The notes under the pieces were generated by a model. That model saw only the letters and a program-made list of their open reading frames with translations. It was not told the DNA's origin and did no database searches. This document shows positions 5,708 to 10,213 of a stretch of DNA of 10,213 bases, piece after piece. Position 1 is the first letter of the stretch. Every line of letters starts with the position of its first letter. The stretch is from Actinomycetota bacterium (GTDB lineage: Bacteria; Actinomycetota; Actinomycetes; Propionibacteriales; Propionibacteriaceae), in contig JACRAA010000001.1 of assembly GCA_016213595.1 (NCBI GenBank), positions 1 through 10,213 of the forward strand, read 5' to 3'. The position numbers and the translations under genes are program-made.

Positions 5708-6694
5708 ATGACGGATGGCGCTCGACCCGCCCACGGTCTGTACGTGACTACCGAACCTGTTCTTACTGCTCGTGGCCCGGCTGACCTGCTGGGCGCCATG
5801 CCCTACCTCTTGGGCTTCCATCCCATGGACTCGCTGGTGGTGGCCGTCATCGAGGGGTCGACGATCGGCTGCGTGGCGCGTGTCGACCTGATGGACGCCG
5901 AGGTCCCCGGCCTCGCCGTCACACTCCTGACGCCGTTCCTGAGCCAGACGGGAGCAGGAGCCCGGTTGGCTGTGGTGGGCTACGGCGAGGATGCTGTCGA
6001 GGTGCCGGCAGTCGTGAGACGTGTCGCTGCCGAGCTGCCGGTGGAGGTGTTCACCGAGCTCGTCGTCTGCAACGGGACGTGGTGGCACGTGGACTGCCCG
6101 GAGGAGGCCGAGCCGTACGACCCGGGGCGGAGCCGGATTGCCGCCGAGGCGGCGTACCAGGGACTTGCTGCCCGACCGACGCGACATGACCTCGAGGGTC
6201 TGTTCCAGCGGCCGCCCACCGTCACCCCGCTTCCCGACGCGTCCCTCAAAGCTGCCGCCCGTCGTGTCGAGCGGCTCAGCCCTCGCGCCGCTCGGCGTCG
6301 TCTCGACGCGCTGCTCGATGCCAGGCTGAAGGACCCTTCGGCCTCGCTCACGGCGAAGGAGTGCGCGGAGCTGCTCCTGCTGCTCGACGTGCCAGCGGCG
6401 AGGGATGCCTTCTGGATGAAGCTGGGGCGCGAGACGGCCTCGGCCCTGGTCGACATCTGGCTGCACGTCTCGTGGCGAGCGCCGAGGGAGCTGTCGCTCG
6501 GCGCGGTGTGCGCCGTGGGTCTCGCGGGCTGGCAGAGCAGCACAGGTGTCCTCGCCACCGTGGCCTTGGAACGCGCCGACCGCATCGGCGGATGGCATCC
6601 GCTGTGGGATCTCCTCACGCGCATCCACCAGCTGGCGCTGCCGCCGTCCGCACTCGACGAGATCCAGGCGGCGATGAGGCTCGAGTGTGCGTAG
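5708..6694 (+). CDS. DUF4192 family protein
   Basis: A 328-residue soluble protein of unknown function belonging to the actinobacterial DUF4192 family. The hallmark N-terminal segment is clear: ARGPADLLGAMPYLLGFHP (21-39), followed by DSLVVAVI (41-48) and GCVARVDLM (54-62). Further conserved-looking parts are RLAVVGYGED (86-95), the aromatic CNGTWWHVDC (121-130), an acidic-aromatic turn (PEEAEPYDPGRS) and a helical C-terminal half (about 180-328) including ECAELLLLLDVPAARDAFW and WHPLWDLL. No signal peptide or membrane helix is seen. The start is uncertain: ATG 5708 is taken here, but GTG 5744 (residue 13, VTTEPVLTARGP) gives an N-terminus closer to that of typical family members and leaves the inverted repeat fully upstream. 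Neither has a strong Shine-Dalgarno. It is followed 152 bases later by leuS in the same direction. Confidence 0.88.
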   Translation: MTDGARPAHGLYVTTEPVLTARGPADLLGAMPYLLGFHPMDSLVVAVIEGSTIGCVARVDLMDAEVPGLAVTLLTPFLSQTGAGARLAVVGYGEDAVEVPAVVRRVAAELPVEVFTELVVCNGTWWHVDCPEEAEPYDPGRSRIAAEAAYQGLAARPTRHDLEGLFQRPPTVTPLPDASLKAAARRVERLSPRAARRRLDALLDARLKDPSASLTAKECAELLLLLDVPAARDAFWMKLGRETASALVDIWLHVSWRAPRELSLGAVCAVGLAGWQSSTGVLATVALERADRIGGWHPLWDLLTRIHQLALPPSALDEIQAAMRLECA

Positions 6695-6786
6695 GCCTGG
6701 CTGGTTTCGGGAGCCGGGGCAGCTCTCGGCATCGCCGGAGCGTACCGCCGCCGAATCCCCTCGGCTCAAGGGTCTCCGCGTCCGGA

Positions 6787-6792
6787 TAGACT
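6787..6792 (+). promoter_or_regulatory. Possible -10 element of leuS
   Basis: TAGACT fits the TANNNT -10 pattern in the 152-base gap before leuS and would give a leader of about 47 bases. There is no clear -35. I looked for a T-box or leucine leader peptide in the gap and saw no convincing specifier, antiterminator sequence or Leu-rich frame with a start codon. Confidence 0.35.
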
Positions 6793-6846
6793 GCTCGACC
6801 GACTGCACCGGCACGGTCAGCGCCGCGTGCTCCCCGAGGAGGAACA

Positions 6847-9336
6847 GTGAGCCAGGTCGACGCGACCCGCAGCGGGCAGGAGGCTCGCGGGTACGACATC
6901 GTCGCTGCCCAGGAGAAGTGGCAGGCGTTCTGGGAGGCCGACCAGACCTTCCGGCCGCTCGACGATGGCAGCCGGGAGCGGCGGTACGTGCTCGACATGT
7001 TCCCGTACCCCTCCGGGGACCTCCACATGGGTCACGCCGAGGCGTTCGTGATGGGGGACGTGGTCTCACGGTTCTGGCGCCTGCAGGGGTACGACGTCAT
7101 GCACCCGCTGGGCTGGGACTCGTTCGGACTGCCCGCGGAGAACGCCGCGATCCAGCGGAACGCCCACCCCTCCGAGTGGACCTACGCCAACATCGAGACC
7201 CAGGCGCGCTCGTTCCATCGCTATGCACTGAGTGTCGACTGGAGCCGCCGCCTGCACACGTCGGACCCCGAGTACTACCGGTGGACGCAGTGGCTGTTCC
7301 TCCGCTTCTACGAGAAGGGCCTGGCCTACCGCAAGGACTCCTACGTCAACTGGTGCCCCATAGACCAGACAGTGCTCGCGAACGAGCAGGTGGTCCAGGG
7401 GCTCTGCGAGCGCTGCCACTCGCCGGTGACGAAGCGGAAGCTGACGCAGTGGTACTTCCGCATCACGGAGTACGCCCAGCGGCTGCTCGACGACATGACC
7501 GCCCTGGAGGGCAAGTGGCCGGACCGCGTGCTCGCGATGCAGCGCAACTGGATCGGCCGCTCCGAGGGGGCGTACGTCGACTTCCGTGTGGCCGGACGCG
7601 ACGAGCCGATCCGGGTGTTCACGACCCGACCCGACACCCTGTTCGGCGCGACCTTCATGGTGGTCGCGCCCGATGCGGCGTTGGCCGCCGAGCTCGTCTC
7701 CGACGAGCAGCGCGCAGAGTTCGAGGCGTACCTGGAGAAGACCCAGCAGGCCACCGAGATCGAGCGCCAGTCCACCGAACGACCCAAGACGGGCGTCTTC
7801 CTCGGCGTGACGGCCACGAACCCCGTCACGGGCGAGCAGATGCCGATCTGGGCGGCTGACTACGTGCTGAGCGAGTACGGCACCGGCGCGATCATGGCTG
7901 TACCGGCCCACGACCAGCGCGACCTTGACTTCGCCCGTACGTACGGGCTGACGGTGCGGACCGTCATCGACACCGGTGAAGCGGACCCCTCCGAGAGCGG
8001 CGTCGCGACGGCCGGCGACGGTGCGTACGTGAACTCCGGCCTGCTCAACGGGCTGCGCGACAAGAAGTCGGGCGTCGCCCGGATCAACGAGCACCTGGTG
8101 GCGGACGGGACGGGGGAGGCTGCGATCACGTTCCGGCTGCGGGACTGGCTGCTCAGCCGGCAGCGGTTCTGGGGCTGCCCGATCCCGATCATTCACTGCC
8201 CTGAGCACGGCGAGGTCATGGTGCCGGACGACCAGCTCCCGGTGCTGCTGCCCGACCTGCGAGGAGCAGACCTGAAGCCGAAGGGCACCTCACCGCTCGC
8301 CAACGCGAGCGCGTGGGTGAACACGACCTGCCCGACCTGTGGCGGACCCGCGACGCGTGACGCCGACACCATGGACACGTTCGTGGACTCGAGCTGGTAC
8401 TACTACCGCTACTGCTCTCCGACCGACACCTCGGCCCCCTTCGACAAGGACCAGGTGGCCACGTGGATGCCGGTCGACCAGTACGTCGGCGGTGTCGAGC
8501 ATGCGATCCTGCACCTGCTGTACTCGCGGTTCTTCACGAAGGTGCTCAACGACCTCGGCATGGTCGACTTCGACGAGCCGTTCGAGCGGTTGATGAACCA
8601 GGGCCAGGTGATCAACAAGGGCAAGGCGATGTCGAAGTCGCTGGGCAACGGGGTCGACCTGGGCGCCCAGATCGACAAGTACGGGGTCGATGCGGTCCGG
8701 ACGACGGTCGTGTTCGCAGGCCCGCCGGAGGATGACATCGACTGGGCGGACGTGTCGCCGGGAGCGACGCTCAAGTTCCTGCAGCGTGCCTACCGCGTGG
8801 CCGTTGACGTCGCGAGCGCGAAGGGTGCGGATCCCTCGAGCGGCGACCTGGGCCTGCGTCGTACCTCCCACAGGACACTGGGCGAGGTCACCGAGCTGCT
8901 CGAGTCGCGACGGTTCAACGTTGTCGTCGCCCGCCTGATGGAGCTCGTCAACGCGACCCGGAAGGCCATCGACGCCGGCTGCGGGCCGGCCGACCCCGCT
9001 GTCCGCGAGGCGGCCGAGTTCACGGCGCTGGCGCTGAGCCTGTTCGCGCCGTACGTCGCGGAGGAGATGTGGGACGTCCTTGGCCATGCGCCCTCGATCG
9101 CCAACGCCTCGTGGCCGGTCGTTGACCCGGCGCTGCGGGCGGAGGAGCGCACGACGATGGTCGTGCAGGTGCAGGGCAAGGTGAGGGCGAAGATCGAGGT
9201 GGCGACGGACATCACCGAGGACGACGCTCGAGCTGCCGCTCTGGCGGACCCCAACGTCCAGCGGGCCCTCGACGGCCGGGAGGTCGCCCAGGTCATCCTG
9301 CGCCTCCCGAAGATGGTGTCCATCGTCCCGCGCTGA
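6847..9336 (+). CDS. leuS: Leucyl-tRNA synthetase (class I, with CP1 editing domain)
   Basis: Charges tRNA-Leu with leucine using ATP in the cytoplasm and edits mischarged products; an essential enzyme. Signatures appear in order: YVLDMFPYPSG then the HIGH-type motif HMGH (60-63); zinc-type Cys residues (Cys170, Cys187-x2-Cys190); the CP1 editing domain with TTRPDTLFG (259-267) and VPAHDQRD (352-359, where Asp356 corresponds to the editing Asp); a further Cys495-x2-Cys498; DSSWYYYRYCSP; and the KMSKS-type loop KAMSKSLGN (593-601). The KAMSKS form and the following GPPEDDIDWADVSP are characteristic of actinobacterial LeuRS. An anticodon-binding helical domain and a C-terminal domain (MVVQVQGKVRAKIEV) close the protein. 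At 829 residues it is near the E. coli length (about 860) and shorter than the roughly 970-residue mycobacterial form. GTG 6847 has the strong AGGAGG 4 bases upstream. No key residue is missing. Confidence 0.98.
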   Translation: MSQVDATRSGQEARGYDIVAAQEKWQAFWEADQTFRPLDDGSRERRYVLDMFPYPSGDLHMGHAEAFVMGDVVSRFWRLQGYDVMHPLGWDSFGLPAENAAIQRNAHPSEWTYANIETQARSFHRYALSVDWSRRLHTSDPEYYRWTQWLFLRFYEKGLAYRKDSYVNWCPIDQTVLANEQVVQGLCERCHSPVTKRKLTQWYFRITEYAQRLLDDMTALEGKWPDRVLAMQRNWIGRSEGAYVDFRVAGRDEPIRVFTTRPDTLFGATFMVVAPDAALAAELVSDEQRAEFEAYLEKTQQATEIERQSTERPKTGVFLGVTATNPVTGEQMPIWAADYVLSEYGTGAIMAVPAHDQRDLDFARTYGLTVRTVIDTGEADPSESGVATAGDGAYVNSGLLNGLRDKKSGVARINEHLVADGTGEAAITFRLRDWLLSRQRFWGCPIPIIHCPEHGEVMVPDDQLPVLLPDLRGADLKPKGTSPLANASAWVNTTCPTCGGPATRDADTMDTFVDSSWYYYRYCSPTDTSAPFDKDQVATWMPVDQYVGGVEHAILHLLYSRFFTKVLNDLGMVDFDEPFERLMNQGQVINKGKAMSKSLGNGVDLGAQIDKYGVDAVRTTVVFAGPPEDDIDWADVSPGATLKFLQRAYRVAVDVASAKGADPSSGDLGLRRTSHRTLGEVTELLESRRFNVVVARLMELVNATRKAIDAGCGPADPAVREAAEFTALALSLFAPYVAEEMWDVLGHAPSIANASWPVVDPALRAEERTTMVVQVQGKVRAKIEVATDITEDDARAAALADPNVQRALDGREVAQVILRLPKMVSIVPR

Positions 9337-9355
9337 GGGGCAGCTGGGCGCGAGG

Positions 9356-9365
9356 TTGTCCACAG
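9356..9365 (+). promoter_or_regulatory. Perfect DnaA-box-like element TTGTCCACAG, copy 1
   Basis: TTGTCCACA matches the preferred DnaA box of high-GC actinobacteria such as Streptomyces exactly. It lies 20 bases after the leuS stop codon, in the 107-base gap before comEA, in the same orientation as copy 2. Protein identity is inferred from the motif only. Confidence 0.55.
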
Positions 9366-9369
9366 CGCG

Positions 9370-9382
9370 CCGGGCCACCCGG
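9370..9382. terminator. Small palindrome between the two boxes, possible leuS terminator
   Basis: CCGGG and CCCGG flank the 3-base CCA, forming a compact GC hairpin 34 bases after the leuS stop. It is followed by TCTTGTCC, which is T-containing but not a proper T-tract. It is centred almost exactly midway between the two TTGTCCACAG boxes, so it may instead be part of a composite operator. Confidence 0.3.
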
Positions 9383-9384
9383 TC

Positions 9385-9394
9385 TTGTCCACAG
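9385..9394 (+). promoter_or_regulatory. Perfect DnaA-box-like element TTGTCCACAG, copy 2
   Basis: An identical 10-base copy starting 29 bases after copy 1, in direct orientation, about 50 bases upstream of the comEA GTG. This position is suitable for control of the comEA promoter, whose -10/-35 I cannot identify with confidence. Confidence 0.55.
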
Positions 9395-9443
9395 ATGCTG
9401 AAGCTCCTGACGAATCGGGCAGGGCGCCGCGCATTGTCCGGGT

Positions 9444-10213
9444 GTGGAGGTGTTCGGCAACCAGCGGCTGCCTGAGGTCGCGGACGTGGTACGGGCGCGG
9501 CTCGCCGCGAAGTTCAAACCCGCTGTCGCATCAGGGGAGCGGCTGGCAGGGCCGCCGGGGGACCGGCCCGGCGCTCCCGAAGGGGCGCCAGCCGGACACC
9601 TCCGCCCCGGGCGGGACGTACGACCCCGGCGAAGGCTGACCCACCGTCATCTCGCTGTGGTGGCCGCTGTCACCCTCGTTGCCGTGGTCGCGTCCGCGGC
9701 CTGGCTCCTCCGAGCCAAGGCTGTACCACTGGCGGTGGCCGCGACGCTCGCAGCGAACTCGGCGTCTCCGTCCTCGGGCACATCCGAGCCGCCCTCCCGC
9801 ACCCCGACACCCTCCGCCTCGAGCAGGCCGACCATCCTCGTCCACGTCCTCGGGGCTGTCGCCTCTCCCGGCCTCGTGACCCTCTCCCAGGGGGCGAGGG
9901 TGGCCGACGCGCTCGCAGCAGCCGGGGGCCTCCGTCCGGATGCCGACCCGGCAGAGCTCAACCTCGCCGGGATCCTCAACGACGGGTGCCAGGTCGTCGT
10001 CGGGACGAGAGCGAGCCCTCGTGGCGAGGTGCGGGAGGGGTCCGGGACACCCGGCTCGAAAGGGATGTCCGCGTTCACGGCGCCCGTCGACCTCAACACC
10101 GCCACCCTCGCTCAGCTGGACGGGCTCCCCGGGGTCGGGCCCGTGACGGCCCAGGCGATCCTCGACTACCGGGACAAGCACCGGAGGTTCAACACGATCG
10201 AGGAGCTCCAAGA
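9444..10213 (+). CDS. comEA: ComEA-type helix-hairpin-helix DNA-binding protein, 3' end outside window
   Basis: A membrane-anchored DNA receptor of the ComEA family; in transforming bacteria ComEA binds incoming double-stranded DNA outside the membrane and passes it to the ComEC channel. The visible 256 codons are fully open. A cytoplasmic, Arg/Pro/Gly-rich N-terminus (1-66) leads to one membrane helix (about 69-89), a Ser/Pro/Thr linker (106-128), an SLBB-type domain (130-162; ILVHVLGAVASPGLVTLSQG, VADALAAAGG) and the helix-hairpin-helix module starting VDLNTATLAQLDGLPGVGPV (215-234), then AQAILDYRD and FNTIEEL. Only the last few residues of the second hairpin are cut off at the window edge. 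GTG 9444 is the first candidate after an in-frame TGA (9408); GTG 9450 is the alternative. Neither has a clear Shine-Dalgarno, so a leaderless or weakly translated mRNA is possible. leuS-comEA-comEC is a common order in actinobacteria, but natural competence is rarely shown there. Confidence 0.93.
   Translation, partial: MEVFGNQRLPEVADVVRARLAAKFKPAVASGERLAGPPGDRPGAPEGAPAGHLRPGRDVRPRRRLTHRHLAVVAAVTLVAVVASAAWLLRAKAVPLAVAATLAANSASPSSGTSEPPSRTPTPSASSRPTILVHVLGAVASPGLVTLSQGARVADALAAAGGLRPDADPAELNLAGILNDGCQVVVGTRASPRGEVREGSGTPGSKGMSAFTAPVDLNTATLAQLDGLPGVGPVTAQAILDYRDKHRRFNTIEELQ

Noticed and set aside
5694..5711. Five-codon ATG 5694 minicistron ending in an ATGA overlap with ATG 5708
   Set aside because: It has no ribosome site, lies within the inverted repeat, and the downstream ATG may not be the true start; probably chance.
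6830..6842. CTCC-CCGA-GGAG hairpin that could mask the leuS ribosome site
   Set aside because: Only four pairs, which arise easily wherever a C-rich stretch precedes a Shine-Dalgarno in high-GC DNA; no further support for a riboswitch or T-box.
5546..7069. Upstream extension of the minus-strand frame of the membrane-protein gene, up to a 793-residue frame
   Set aside because: The extension is antisense to DUF4192 and the start of leuS, both with clear family motifs. Its product is Arg/Pro/Gly-rich low-complexity sequence, and a good ribosome site marks the start at 5545.
9395..9475. 26-codon frame starting ATG 9395 that overlaps the comEA start, a possible leader peptide
   Set aside because: There is no Shine-Dalgarno, since the start abuts the TTGTCCACAG box, and the peptide shows no attenuation-like features.
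9531..10211. Minus-strand frame opposite comEA
   Set aside because: The plus strand reads continuously as ComEA with SLBB and helix-hairpin-helix motifs; the antisense product is low complexity.

Overview
This is high-GC chromosomal DNA with GTG starts, dense short-spaced genes and strong third-position G/C bias. The gene content points to an actinobacterium: a DUF1707 membrane protein, a DUF4192 protein, an actinobacterial-type leucyl-tRNA synthetase (KAMSKS signature, GPPEDDIDWADVSP segment) followed by comEA, and an L,D-transpeptidase lipoprotein. A Micrococcales or Propionibacteriales-like organism is the best guess, but genus cannot be fixed from the sequence alone. I see no tRNA, rRNA, CRISPR array, transposase, integrase or phage gene, so this looks like ordinary core or near-core chromosome.

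Layout: 1-708 (-) is a short-chain dehydrogenase/reductase that runs off the left edge. 845-1315 (-) is a small DUF1707 two-helix membrane protein. After a 214-base divergent gap, 1530-2453 (+) encodes a secreted lipoprotein L,D-transpeptidase with a peptidoglycan-binding domain. 2581-3480 (+) is a DMT-type multi-helix transporter, followed 5 bases later by a GT4-family glycosyltransferase (3486-4649), clearly an operon. Convergent to it, 4688-5545 (-) encodes a membrane-anchored protein with a Pro/Gln/Tyr-rich cytoplasmic N-terminus made of 18-base repeats and an unknown extracellular beta-type domain. Divergent from that gene is a DUF4192 protein (5708-6694, +), then leuS (6847-9336, +) and the 5' part of comEA (9444 to the right edge, +).

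Several genes act at the cell envelope: a cell-wall cross-linking enzyme, a membrane transporter with a glycosyltransferase, two membrane proteins of unknown role and the DNA-receptor protein ComEA. leuS supplies charged leucyl-tRNA. comEA after leuS is a familiar actinobacterial arrangement, usually followed by comEC, which would lie outside the window.

The most interesting signals are non-coding. Two perfect TTGTCCACAG boxes (a high-GC actinobacterial DnaA-box sequence) lie in direct orientation 29 bases apart between leuS and comEA, with a small palindrome centred between them. A related perfect 10-base inverted repeat (TGTCCACAGG / CCTGTGGACA), with arms 30 bases apart, lies directly before the DUF4192 gene. 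The transporter start is preceded by a strong Shine-Dalgarno that fits a four-codon minicistron, whose stop overlaps the transporter GTG. No complete novel system is evident; these are regulatory leads.
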